NCBI GenBank assembly: GCA_020253445.1 | Contig: JADCBP010000001.1 | Coordinates: 62,001-126,000, forward strand | Direction: 5' to 3' | Source of the DNA: Methylobacterium sp. | GTDB taxonomy: Bacteria; Pseudomonadota; Alphaproteobacteria; Rhizobiales; Beijerinckiaceae | Length of the DNA stretch: 64,000 bases | Shown here: piece by piece, positions 9,777 through 18,105 of the stretch | How the letters are laid out: every line of letters starts with the position of its first letter | How positions within the stretch are numbered: position 1 is the first letter of the stretch | Notes under the pieces: generated by a model | Told to the model about the DNA's origin: nothing | Seen by the model: only the letters and a program-made list of their open reading frames with translations | Databases searched by the model: none | Made by a program: the position numbers and the translations under genes

Positions 9777-10261
9777 TCGTCATCCACCCCACTGCCCGCA
9801 TCTCGAAACTGGCGGATATCGAGGATTCAACCCGCGGCACGCGCATCGAGATCGGCGCGCATTCGGTGATCGACAGCTTCGTGAAGATCAAGCCGGCCGG
9901 CGGCTCGGGGGATCTCGTCATCGGGGAACATGTCTCTCTGAATTCCGGCTGCGTGCTCTGCACGGGCCAGGGAATCCGTATTGGCGATTCGGTGGCCGTC
10001 GCGGCGAATTGCACCTTCGCGCCGGTGAACCACGCCTACAGGGATGCCTCGCGCCTCATTCGCGAGCAGGGCTTCCTGCCCGGCAAGGGCGGTATCGTGA
10101 TCGAGGATGATGTCTGGATCGGCGCGAATTGCGTGCTGCTCGATGGCGCGACCCTGCGCCGGGGCTGCGTGATCGCCGCCGGCACGCTCGTGAAGGGTGA
10201 ATGCGAGGCCTATACGGTTTATGCCGGCAATCCGGCGAGACCGATCGGGAAACGCGCATGA
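9773..10261 (+). CDS. Hexapeptide-repeat (left-handed beta-helix) acyltransferase
   Basis: A 162-residue protein made of [LIV]-G-x-x-x-x repeats typical of a left-handed parallel beta-helix: IRIGDSVAVAANC, IVIEDDVWIGANC, GCVIAAGTLVKG. It has the catalytic-type histidine in APVNHAY and the usual C-terminal YAGNPARPIG. Such enzymes O- or N-acetylate sugars using acetyl-CoA. ATGA overlaps the preceding gene. The expected substrate is the operon's deoxysugar; the acyl group is unknown. Confidence 0.82.
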   Translation: MIVIHPTARISKLADIEDSTRGTRIEIGAHSVIDSFVKIKPAGGSGDLVIGEHVSLNSGCVLCTGQGIRIGDSVAVAANCTFAPVNHAYRDASRLIREQGFLPGKGGIVIEDDVWIGANCVLLDGATLRRGCVIAAGTLVKGECEAYTVYAGNPARPIGKRA

Positions 10262-11094
10262 GCCGCTTCACCATTCTCGGCGCGAGCGGCACGGTGGGGC
10301 GAGCCCTCGCCGAATATCTGCGCGCGGCAGGCGAAGAGGTTCTCGCCCCGGCGCGTGGCGATGATGCGATCTGGCGCGAGGATCTTGGCCGCGTGGTCTA
10401 TTGCATCGGCGTCACCGCCGATTTCCGCACTCGCCCGCTGGAAACGATCGAGGCGCATGTCACCGTGCTGCATCGCCTGCTCGCCGAAGCGCGGTTCGAG
10501 CGGCTGGTCTATCTTTCCTCCACCCGCGTCTATGGCGGTGCGGGCGCAGATGATGCGCCGGCCCGGGAAGACCGCCCGCTGCAGGTCGATCCGCATTCGG
10601 GCTCGGACCTCTACAATCTCTCGAAGCTCATGGGCGAGAGCCTGTGCCTGCACGCGAGCAAGGGCCGGGCCTGCGTGGCGCGGCTCTCGAATGTCGTGGG
10701 CGGGGAGGACGAGGACAGCCAGAACTTCCTGCCGTCGCTGCTGCGCGAGGCGCGCACGGGGCATGTCCATCTGCGCTCGGCGCTGGATTCCGCCAAGGAT
10801 TACATCCACATCGAAGATGCCGTGGCCGTGCTCACCACCCTTGCCAAAGGCCCGTCACAGGGTATCTACAATGTCGCGAGCGGTATTCGCACCCCGCATT
10901 CCGAGTGGATCGCCGCCATCCAGGCCGCGACCGGCGCAACCCTGAGCGTGGAGGCGAACGCCCCGCGCATCCTCTTCCCGCCCATCGACATCACCCGAAT
11001 CCGCTCCGAATGCAGCGTGCAGCCGCGCTCGCCGGTCGAGAGCATTTTCCCGGCATTCCGCGCGGCCCCGTCCCGCAGCCAGAAATCCGCCTGA
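10258..11094 (+). CDS. NAD-dependent epimerase/dehydratase family protein
   Basis: A 278-residue short-chain dehydrogenase/reductase of the extended sugar-nucleotide type. The Rossmann motif is ILGASGTVGRAL (residues 5-16), and STRVYGG and the catalytic Y-x-x-x-K (YNLSKLMGE) are present. It lacks any long C-terminal domain. It probably reduces the 4-keto group or epimerises the sugar made by the upstream enzymes, completing the pathway. The ATGA overlap fixes the start. The exact substrate cannot be read from sequence. Confidence 0.82.
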   Translation: MSRFTILGASGTVGRALAEYLRAAGEEVLAPARGDDAIWREDLGRVVYCIGVTADFRTRPLETIEAHVTVLHRLLAEARFERLVYLSSTRVYGGAGADDAPAREDRPLQVDPHSGSDLYNLSKLMGESLCLHASKGRACVARLSNVVGGEDEDSQNFLPSLLREARTGHVHLRSALDSAKDYIHIEDAVAVLTTLAKGPSQGIYNVASGIRTPHSEWIAAIQAATGATLSVEANAPRILFPPIDITRIRSECSVQPRSPVESIFPAFRAAPSRSQKSA

Positions 11095-11104
11095 AGGAGG
11101 CCCC

Positions 11105-11884
11105 ATGGACCCGATCGCCGCATTCGCCGAGGAACGCCGCCAGCATCTCGCGGCCTACGCGAAGGACACCGAGTTCCGGAGCCTGTCGCAGCGCTGGCTC
11201 GAAGCCTCGATGCGCAGGAAATACGTCTATAATTTCGATTGGCTTGGACGCCCGATCATCCAGTACCCGCAGGATATGTGGGCGGTGCAGGAGCTGGTCT
11301 GGCAAGTGCGGCCGGATCTCATCATCGAGACCGGCATTGCCCATGGTGGTTCGCTCATCCTCTCGGCCAGCCTGCTGGCGATGCTCGATTATTGCGACGC
11401 CATGGCGGCCGGAAAGACACTCGATCCGCGCGCAAGCCAGCGCAAGGTGATCGGCATCGATATCGACATCCGGCCCCATAATCGCGCGGCGCTCGACGCA
11501 CATCCCCTGCGCCCGCTGCTGCAGCTCATCGAGGGGTCGAGCATCGCGGCGCAAACCGTCGCGACGGTGAGGGAGGCCGCGAAGGGTCACAAGACGGTTC
11601 TCGTCTTCCTCGATTCCATGCACAGCCACGCCCATGTGCTGGCCGAGCTCGAGGCCTATGCGCCGATGGTGACGAAGGGCAGCTATTGCGTGGTGTTCGA
11701 TTCGTTCGTCGAGGACATGCCCGCAGACCTCTTCCCCGATCGCCCCTGGTCACCCGGCGACAACCCGAAGACCGCGCTCCACGAATATCTCAGGAGCCAC
11801 CCCGAATTCGTGATCGACAAGGCGATCGAGGGGCGCCTCATGGTTACGGTTGCCGCTGACGGATTCCTCAAGCGGGTCGCCTGA
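11105..11884 (+). CDS. CmcI/rhamnosyl O-methyltransferase family protein
   Basis: A 259-residue member of the family that joins cephalosporin hydroxylase CmcI and rhamnosyl O-methyltransferases. Visible landmarks are the SAM loop IIETGIAHGGSLI (about residues 75-87), GIDIDIRPHN, and the metal-binding LDSMHSHAHVLAEL. A very strong ribosome site, AAGGAGG, ends 4 bases before the ATG. It stands 10 bases after the epimerase gene and is the last gene of the sugar operon. The likely role is O-methylation of the finished sugar, making it the third methyltransferase in the island after the FkbM and C-methyltransferase genes. Confidence 0.8.
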   Translation: MDPIAAFAEERRQHLAAYAKDTEFRSLSQRWLEASMRRKYVYNFDWLGRPIIQYPQDMWAVQELVWQVRPDLIIETGIAHGGSLILSASLLAMLDYCDAMAAGKTLDPRASQRKVIGIDIDIRPHNRAALDAHPLRPLLQLIEGSSIAAQTVATVREAAKGHKTVLVFLDSMHSHAHVLAELEAYAPMVTKGSYCVVFDSFVEDMPADLFPDRPWSPGDNPKTALHEYLRSHPEFVIDKAIEGRLMVTVAADGFLKRVA

Positions 11885-12029
11885 CGGCCGGTTTTGAAGC
11901 CATGGGGGCGGGCTCGATATGGTTCTACTTTTAGTTGCAAAAAGCGAGCGAGTCGGTGAGAATCAATCGATCTGCAACGAGTTGTTTACACCGTTGTGGT
12001 GAAGTTCTCTCGCACCAAGGAGGCCGCCC

Positions 12030-12470
12030 GTGGCCCTGAAAGTTGAGCTGAAGCCCAACGAACGCATTATCATCGGAACTGCGGTTGTGCGTAACTGCGA
12101 CCAGCGCACGAGCCTCATCATCGAGGGGAATGCGCCGATTCTGCGCGAGAAGGATATCCTCAGCCCGAAATCGGCGGACACGCCGGCCAAGCTCATCTAC
12201 ATGACCATCCAGTTCATGTATATTGATGGAAAGATTTCTGAAAATATTGGACTTTATAATAAATTCGTCACGGATTTCCAAAAAGCCGTGCCGAGTTCGA
12301 CAAACATCTTGATGAGTATTCACAACCATATTCTGGATGGTGAGTTCTATAAGGCCCTCAAGGAAGCAAAACAGCTTCTGGCGTATGAGAGGAAACTGTT
12401 CGAGCATGCAGCCCGCAATTCAGGCGTACAACAAGACCCAGACTCTCGTTCTCAGCCAGCGCGAGCTTGA
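12030..12470 (+). CDS. flbT: Flagellin mRNA regulator FlbT
   Basis: A 146-residue FlbT protein, which in Caulobacter binds flagellin mRNA leaders and regulates flagellin translation with FlaF. It starts MALKVELKPNERIIIG as in the family, with PAKLIYMTIQFMYIDG in the middle and a helical tail. The start is GTG, with a strong AAGGAGG 6 bases upstream. The central part of the gene (about 12210-12340) is noticeably richer in A and T than its neighbours. It overlaps flaF and is separated from the sugar operon by about 145 bases. Confidence 0.93.
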   Translation: MALKVELKPNERIIIGTAVVRNCDQRTSLIIEGNAPILREKDILSPKSADTPAKLIYMTIQFMYIDGKISENIGLYNKFVTDFQKAVPSSTNILMSIHNHILDGEFYKALKEAKQLLAYERKLFEHAARNSGVQQDPDSRSQPARA

Positions 12471-12822
12471 AGCCCGCGCCCTGCTGAAGGCAGCGAGCAA
12501 GCTGCAATGGTTGAAGGAAAACTGGGAGCCGTCCATCAGCACGATGGACGATCCCCTGAGCCACAACCGACAGGTGTGGACTATTTTTCTTGAGGCTGCG
12601 ACCGACCCGCAGAGCGCCATGCCTCCGGAGATGCGTTCGAACATGATCGGCCTGTGCCGGTTCGTGATCAACCAATGCATGCGCATGCTGTTCGAGCCGG
12701 ACCCGAAGAAGCTGGATCTCATGATCGAGATCAACCAGCATATCGCAGCCGGCCTGCGCGGACGCGAGGGCTCCGACCTGCCGAAGACCGAGCCCCGCAA
12801 GCCGGAAATGGCGGCAAGCTGA
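12406..12822 (+). CDS. flaF: Flagellar biosynthesis regulator FlaF
   Basis: A 138-residue FlaF, the partner of FlbT in controlling flagellin synthesis and secretion in alphaproteobacteria. Family features are AYNKTQT near the start, QRELEARALLKAASKL (residues 18-33), the N-R-Q-V-W-T-I-F motif and L-C-R-F-V-I-N-Q. The ATG at 12406 gives the expected length; AGAGGAAA lies upstream. It overlaps the end of flbT by 65 bases in another frame. The last 20 or so residues are a charged, probably disordered tail. Confidence 0.92.
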   Translation: MQPAIQAYNKTQTLVLSQRELEARALLKAASKLQWLKENWEPSISTMDDPLSHNRQVWTIFLEAATDPQSAMPPEMRSNMIGLCRFVINQCMRMLFEPDPKKLDLMIEINQHIAAGLRGREGSDLPKTEPRKPEMAAS

Positions 12823-12867
12823 AGATCAGGGGCGCCGCCGCGCCCCACATGCAGCACGGAATTCCGG

Positions 12868-12889
12868 GCGCCCCCCTGAAACGGGGCGC
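12868..12889 (+). terminator. GC-rich hairpin after flaF
   Basis: GCGCCCC and GGGGCGC form a 7-bp stem with an 8-base loop, 45 bases after flaF. Only a broken T-tract follows, so termination efficiency is uncertain. Confidence 0.45.
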
Positions 12890-12921
12890 TCTTCGTTTGC
12901 CGGAACCTTCGCATCATCATG

Positions 12922-12945
12922 AAAAAGGGCGCCCTAAGGCGCCCT
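12922..12945 (-). terminator. Rho-independent terminator of flgL operon
   Basis: Reading the - strand: arms GGGCGCC and GGCGCCC with an extra A-T pair, a TTAG loop, then five T. It lies 27 bases past the flgL stop. Confidence 0.9.
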
Positions 12946-12972
12946 CATCCGTGGCGGATCGCTATCTGCCCG

Positions 12973-14505
12973 TCAGCGCAGATAGTTCACGAGCGACAAT
13001 TGCGAGAGCCGCGAGGTGATCGTGTAGCTCGCTTCCAGCGTGGTCTGCAGCGAGGTCAATTGCAGGATCGCCTCTTCCTTGTTGGTGTTCTCGATCTCGG
13101 CAAGCACCGAAGTGAGGAAGACCTTCCGGTCCTCGTGACGTGTTTTCGTGCTCAGCACCAGGGCGCCGGCGCGGCCGAAATCCCCGTTCATCTCGAGGAT
13201 GGCGTTGGGGCCGCCGGTGGTGTTCATCACCTGGATCGCACGGCTCGATGCAGCATCATACCGATCCTTCGTGGAGGCGAAGCCCGGCGGATAATCCTCG
13301 GCCAGGAACATGCCGAGGGCCACCATGGAATCGCGCAAGGCAGTTTCGTTCGCGCGGGCACCGAGGCTTATCGCCGTGCCGGAATCGATTTCGGCGCGCT
13401 GGGTGTCGCGGGCATTCACGAGCGTGTCGTCGTCCCCCCTGTACCAGATCACCGTCGGCACCGAGCCCACAGGGGCATAGGCGATCGAGGTGTCGAAAGG
13501 CGGGCCAGCCACACGCTGGACCGGATTGGTGACGGAGCCCGCGAAAAACTGGCGAGCCGCGATGAGGCCGGAGGCCGCACGCAATTCGCCCTGGCCAATG
13601 GACGAGAGGCGCGAATTGATCGCCGCCTGCAGATTTGCAGCCGTCGCGGCGGGCGTCGCGCCGATATTGAAGACCGTATCATCAGCGGTGCCGGCCTCGT
13701 TGGCCGCGAAGCCGAGATTCATCGTCTTGCCATCCGGCAAGGTCACCGAGAAGCTGATGCGCTCGCCGTTCAGCGGCAGGCCGGTGAAGTTGAAGTTAAT
13801 CTGGGGCGGCGCGCCGGCTGGGCCTGTCACCGTGATGTTCGACATCGAGCCGCCCACGGAGCCCGCAACGAGCTTGATGCCGAAGGGGTTGCCCACGGCA
13901 TCCTCGGCGAGGGTCACGTTGCTGGCGACGAGGCTCGTCGTCATGCGGCCGAGGCCGGTAACCCCGAGATCGGCCTGGCGGCGCTCGTCGATCACCTGGC
14001 GCAGGCCGGCATTGGTGCCGTCACCCCACATGATCGTGTTGGCATCCACCACCGGGCGCGTATCCCGCGTGCGGCCGGAATAGAGGTAGAGCCCCTCGTG
14101 CTGGGCGTTGAGGGATGTCACCATCTGCTCGAACTGCGCCTGCACCTGCTTCACGGATGCGGTGATCTCCGGATAGCCGCCTGTGCCGCGCGTTTTCAGC
14201 ATGGTGCCGCGGGCACCATCCACAAGAGTACGCAACTCGTTGGTGCTTTGATCCATGATCTTGAGGCGGATCTCGGTGAGGTCGATCACACTCGAATAGC
14301 CATCGGTCACGCCGGTCTGGTTGCGGAAAGTGAGCGAACTCACGCGCATGTCGCCAAGACCGCCGAAGGTCTGCGACTTCTTCCCGCTGGCGATCTGCTG
14401 CTGCAGATCATCCATCTGGCCGCGCATCTGCAACAGCATCCGAGCATATTGCTGGTTCCGGATGATGCCGCTCGAGAAGGGGAACATCGAGTTGGTAACG
14501 GTCAT
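12973..14505 (-). CDS. flgL: Flagellar hook-filament junction protein FlgL
   Basis: A 510-residue FlgL/HAP3-type protein that joins hook and filament. The N-terminus is a flagellin-like D0 helix (YARMLLQMRGQMDDLQQQIA, with SGKKSQTFGGLGDMR), and the C-terminus ends with a helical LQTTLEASYTITSRLSQLSL and NYLR. The middle is a long variable domain. It is larger than enteric FlgL (about 317 residues), which is usual in Hyphomicrobiales. Two bases separate it from flgK upstream, with which it forms an operon on the - strand, followed by a terminator. Confidence 0.92.
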   Translation of the reverse strand: MTVTNSMFPFSSGIIRNQQYARMLLQMRGQMDDLQQQIASGKKSQTFGGLGDMRVSSLTFRNQTGVTDGYSSVIDLTEIRLKIMDQSTNELRTLVDGARGTMLKTRGTGGYPEITASVKQVQAQFEQMVTSLNAQHEGLYLYSGRTRDTRPVVDANTIMWGDGTNAGLRQVIDERRQADLGVTGLGRMTTSLVASNVTLAEDAVGNPFGIKLVAGSVGGSMSNITVTGPAGAPPQINFNFTGLPLNGERISFSVTLPDGKTMNLGFAANEAGTADDTVFNIGATPAATAANLQAAINSRLSSIGQGELRAASGLIAARQFFAGSVTNPVQRVAGPPFDTSIAYAPVGSVPTVIWYRGDDDTLVNARDTQRAEIDSGTAISLGARANETALRDSMVALGMFLAEDYPPGFASTKDRYDAASSRAIQVMNTTGGPNAILEMNGDFGRAGALVLSTKTRHEDRKVFLTSVLAEIENTNKEEAILQLTSLQTTLEASYTITSRLSQLSLVNYLR

Positions 14506-14507
14506 GG

Positions 14508-16388
14508 TCAGATCCTCAGCAGGGCGTCAAACATGTCGCGGACGGAAGAGATGATGCGGGCATTGGCGGCGTAGATGTTCTGGATCTCGATGAGATCGGC
14601 GAGTTCCTTATCGGTGTTGACACCCGAAACTTCGGAGGCGCGCTCGCGCAGGGTGGAGAGCACCACCTCCTGGCCTTCGGCCAAAGCCGTCGCATTGCTC
14701 GAGGCCTGGGTCTGCGCCGCGATCATGCGATCGAGGAACAGGCTCGACGTGCCGCGATAGATCGCGGTCGAACCGGTCAGCGCGATGGCCGGGGTGAAGT
14801 CGGTTTCCCAGCTCTGGAGCTGGTCGCGCAGGAAGCTCGGACGTACCGGATCGCCGCTCGCCGTAGTGGCCGGTATGGTCTGGAAGACCACGAGGCGGCT
14901 GGGATCGGCCAGCAGCGCCGGGTTGACGCGGATGCCAGTCGAGAAGCCGCGCTTCTGCGAGCCAATGTCGAAGGAGCCGGTATAGAGCTGCGAACCCGCA
15001 TTGCCATCGACGAAGAACGGCAGGGCGAGGCCCTGGTCGGTCAGCGCCGTCACGGTCGCGCGAGCCGAGAGCGCGTTGATGTCACGGGTGTTGCCCGCGC
15101 CATCATCGAGGATCTGCACCACGCCCGCGCCAAGGTTGTTGACGGTAAAGGGCGCGCCCAGCGCCGTGCCGATGGCGGTGATCGCCGCTGGCATACCGAC
15201 GGAGAAGTCGATGCCGTATTCAATGTCATTCGGGTCGGCGGTCGCGCCCGCCGGAAGCGGCAGCGCGGCGGGGTTGTTCACCGCGATGAACGACACCTTC
15301 TGCCGCGTGCCGGCCGGCTGGATCGTGTATTCCAGCGTGACCACATTGCCGCTCTGCAGCGCATTGAGGTCGAGGTTGAAGCCTTGCTGCAGCCCGACGG
15401 TCGCCGCCGTGCCTGCGACCGTGCGATCACCGAGCGAGGACGTAACCGCCGCGGCGAATTCATCGAGATGCGCCTGGGTCTCCACGAGAATGCGATCTCG
15501 CAGATCAAAGAGGGCGGCCATGCTGCCGGAACGGACCAGCCCGTTGCGGGTAAGGTCGATCTGACTGCCGATCGGGTCGGACATCACGAGACGGCCCAGC
15601 GTGGAGAGCGCGGGGTCCGGATCATAGATGCTGTTCGCGTTAACGGCGAACCGCCCGTCGAACTTCACGCGCAGGCTGCGCCCCTCAATGAAGAGCGGGC
15701 CGCCCGAGCTTGTGTAGATGTTGAAGTTTCCGGTGCCGTTATCGAAGGTCTGCAGATCGAAATAGTTCGAGAGATCATCGATATAGCGGTCGCGCTCGTC
15801 GAGCAGGCCCTGGCGGGTCGAATCGTCGAACACCTCATTCAGGCGCTTCGTGGACTTCTCGATGCCTTCGAGCAGGCCGTTGACCTTCTGGGCATCGTTG
15901 GCGATGCGCGCCTCGATCTCGGCGCGCATGGCCTGCACGTTTTCCGACAGCGAGCTGATGCCCGAGGCAAGGCTCTGCGCCTTTGCCAGCACTTCCTGCC
16001 GGGTCGTGGGCGAGGCCGGGTCGGCCGCGAGCTGCTGCATCGCGGTCGAAAAATCCGCGAAGGTCTTGTTGATGCCGTTGGAACTGCCCGGCTTGCCGAA
16101 CATCGAATCGATGCGCGAGAGGAAGTCGGCCCGGATGGAGGCATAGCCCCCGCCCGAGGCTTCCGTGCGGAGCTGCTTCTGGATCAGGGTGTCGAGCATG
16201 CGATCGACGCCGATCTCGCGCACGGCACCGGCCGTGATGCCGGTGGCGCTCGTCTCCTGCGTGCGCAGGATACGCCGGTTGTAGCCGATCGTGTTCTTGT
16301 TCGCGACGTTGCGCGAAACGATGTTCATCTGGGACTGGTTGACCGTCAGCCCCGAGACCGCATTGCTGAGCGCGGAAAGCAGACCCAT
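14508..16388 (-). CDS. flgK: Flagellar hook-associated protein FlgK
   Basis: A 626-residue FlgK/HAP1, the other junction protein. The N-terminus MGLLSALSNAVSGLTVNQSQ and the SRNVANKNTIGYNRR segment are the conserved rod/hook-family motif. A coiled-coil region spans about residues 130-190. The C-terminus ends with the conserved NIYAANARIISSVRDMFDAL. A perfect AGGAGGG sits just before the ATG. It lies 42 bases behind the flgE copy upstream and 2 bases ahead of flgL. Confidence 0.95.
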   Translation of the reverse strand: MGLLSALSNAVSGLTVNQSQMNIVSRNVANKNTIGYNRRILRTQETSATGITAGAVREIGVDRMLDTLIQKQLRTEASGGGYASIRADFLSRIDSMFGKPGSSNGINKTFADFSTAMQQLAADPASPTTRQEVLAKAQSLASGISSLSENVQAMRAEIEARIANDAQKVNGLLEGIEKSTKRLNEVFDDSTRQGLLDERDRYIDDLSNYFDLQTFDNGTGNFNIYTSSGGPLFIEGRSLRVKFDGRFAVNANSIYDPDPALSTLGRLVMSDPIGSQIDLTRNGLVRSGSMAALFDLRDRILVETQAHLDEFAAAVTSSLGDRTVAGTAATVGLQQGFNLDLNALQSGNVVTLEYTIQPAGTRQKVSFIAVNNPAALPLPAGATADPNDIEYGIDFSVGMPAAITAIGTALGAPFTVNNLGAGVVQILDDGAGNTRDINALSARATVTALTDQGLALPFFVDGNAGSQLYTGSFDIGSQKRGFSTGIRVNPALLADPSRLVVFQTIPATTASGDPVRPSFLRDQLQSWETDFTPAIALTGSTAIYRGTSSLFLDRMIAAQTQASSNATALAEGQEVVLSTLRERASEVSGVNTDKELADLIEIQNIYAANARIISSVRDMFDALLRI

Positions 16389-16430
16389 TTGACCCTCCTG
16401 TGCCCGGCCACCTGGCCGGTTCTGAAGCCG

Positions 16431-17780
16431 CTACCGGACGATGTTGATCGTATCCTGCAGCATCTGTTGCGCCGTGGTGATGATCCGCGTGTTGGCCGAA
16501 TAGGCCTGCTGCGTGACGATCATCTTCGAGAATTCATCCGCGATATCCGCATTCGAGGCTTCAAGAGACCCGCCGATGAGATTGCGTCCGGCATCGAGAT
16601 AGATCGGCCCGCCGCTCTGCAGCGTTTCCTCGAACGCCCCGCCATCCTTCCGCTTGAGCAGGTTGTCGGAGGCGAACTGGGCGAGCGGCACCTGCGCGAG
16701 CGCAACCGTCTGCCCATTGGAATAGATGCCCATGACTCGACCGCCCTCGCCGATCTCCAGCCCCGTGCGTATGCCGGAGGGATAGCCATCCTGGGACAAG
16801 GTGTTGATGTTCACGGTGCCGTTCGGATCCGCGAACTGGCTCAGCCCGGTCGCGCCAAACACGATGTCGATCGCGCCACTCGTCAAACCATCGACCGTGA
16901 AGGTTACCGAAACGCTGCCGGAAGCCGGCGCAATCATGGCGCCATTGCTGTCGAAGGTCACGCCGGAGGCCAATTGCGTCCATTTCGGCGCGGCACCGGT
17001 CGCATCGGTATCGCTGAGGTAATACGCCGACCAGGTCTCCGCGCCGGTCGTGTTCGAGGTCTTGCCCCAGCGGATCTGCGCATCGACCGACGTTCCGATT
17101 GTATTGAAGACCGTGATGGCCTGACCGGCAATGGTTCGGTTCAGGAAGCCGGTCTCGTCGCTCGCGGCAATCGTCGCGCCGGTATAGGCCGCGCCCGAGA
17201 GAAGCTCGGAGCCGGGGATCGTGACGTCCGACAATCCGGTCTGCGGATAACGCGGCAGGTTTGCGCGGTAGGTCACCTCGGTGGTGGCACGCGCCGTCAG
17301 GTTGTCGTTCGATACGCGGATCACCTGCAATGCCGAACCCGTGGGCGAGCCCGTGATGGGATCGACCGGGTAGCCCATGAGGGAATAGCCCGAGCCGTTC
17401 ACGAGGAAGCCGTTGCGGTCGAGATCGAAATCGCCGCGCCGGGTGTAGAGGTTCTGGCCACCGAAGACCGGGACGCCATCCGAAACGGAGGTCCGCTGCT
17501 TCACGGTGAACAACCCCTCACCGGAGATGGCCATGTTGGTGTTGACCACGCTCGAGAGCACGTCGCCCTGCTTGCTGATCATGTTCCGGCTGAAAGCGCC
17601 GACAGACCCCGAGACCTCGCGGCCGCTCGGCAGATCCGGCACCAGCGTGGAAAAAACCGTATCGACCCGCTTGAAGCCGGTCGTGCGCGAATTGGCGATG
17701 TTGCCCGAGATGTTCTCGAGCGAAAAACTCTGGGCGGTGAGGCCGGAAACGGCCGTTGTCAGCGCACCGAAGATACCCAT
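16431..17780 (-). CDS. flgE: Flagellar hook protein FlgE, copy 1
   Basis: A 449-residue hook protein of the FlgE/F/G family. It begins MGIFGALTTAVSGLTAQSFS and contains ENISGNIANSRTTGFKRVDT, the conserved N-terminal D0 region. The C-terminus ends with IVTQQAYSANTRIITTAQQM, the matching D0 helix. The ATG at 17780 was chosen because the protein then starts exactly at the conserved motif with GAGG upstream; the open frame extends further but without homology. It has the same length as the next copy upstream, with near-identical ends and a diverged centre, so the two are tandem paralogues. FlgF is an alternative name for either. Confidence 0.88.
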   Translation of the reverse strand: MGIFGALTTAVSGLTAQSFSLENISGNIANSRTTGFKRVDTVFSTLVPDLPSGREVSGSVGAFSRNMISKQGDVLSSVVNTNMAISGEGLFTVKQRTSVSDGVPVFGGQNLYTRRGDFDLDRNGFLVNGSGYSLMGYPVDPITGSPTGSALQVIRVSNDNLTARATTEVTYRANLPRYPQTGLSDVTIPGSELLSGAAYTGATIAASDETGFLNRTIAGQAITVFNTIGTSVDAQIRWGKTSNTTGAETWSAYYLSDTDATGAAPKWTQLASGVTFDSNGAMIAPASGSVSVTFTVDGLTSGAIDIVFGATGLSQFADPNGTVNINTLSQDGYPSGIRTGLEIGEGGRVMGIYSNGQTVALAQVPLAQFASDNLLKRKDGGAFEETLQSGGPIYLDAGRNLIGGSLEASNADIADEFSKMIVTQQAYSANTRIITTAQQMLQDTINIVR

Positions 17781-17880
17781 GGCAGAAACCTCGTCGTTCA
17801 GGGACTGGACAAGCCCCCGGCCGACGAAGCCTTCTGCAAGCGGACCGGGCGCTGCCGGGTCGCACGCAGAATTCATGCCA

Positions 17881-17920
17881 AAGTTGTGCACATTGATATT
17901 ACACAACTTATAATTGTGTA
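17881..17920. promoter_or_regulatory. AT-rich inverted repeats upstream of flgE copy 1
   Basis: The 325-base gap between the two flgE genes (17781-18105) is mostly GC-rich and unremarkable except here. AAGTTGTG (17881) and CACAACTT (17902) form an 8-bp inverted repeat with a 13-base spacer. ACACAA (17901) and TTGTGT (17914) form a second, overlapping one. The patch lies 100 bases upstream of flgE copy 1. It looks like an operator or promoter region; the factor is unknown. Nothing else is seen in the gap. Confidence 0.35.
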
Positions 17921-18105
17921 TGGCATCCCGTGTGCCGCCTCGCGGAACCCTTCTGCCGGGCTGGCGGCAAATTCTGCCGCGTCGGGCATGGCGCGCCAGA
18001 AGGCCGGCGAGGCGATGGGCCGCCTGGCCGGTCTTCTGGTCTTTATGCCTGTCCCGAACGGGGATCATGGGGTTACGCTCTGGCCCGACGCGCCAGCCTT
18101 CCTGC

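Noticed and set aside
17781-18068. 96-codon upstream extension of flgE copy 1
   Set aside because: The open frame continues, but the conserved hook-protein start MGIFGALTTA and a GAGG site mark 17780 as the start; the extension covers the AT-rich regulatory patch.
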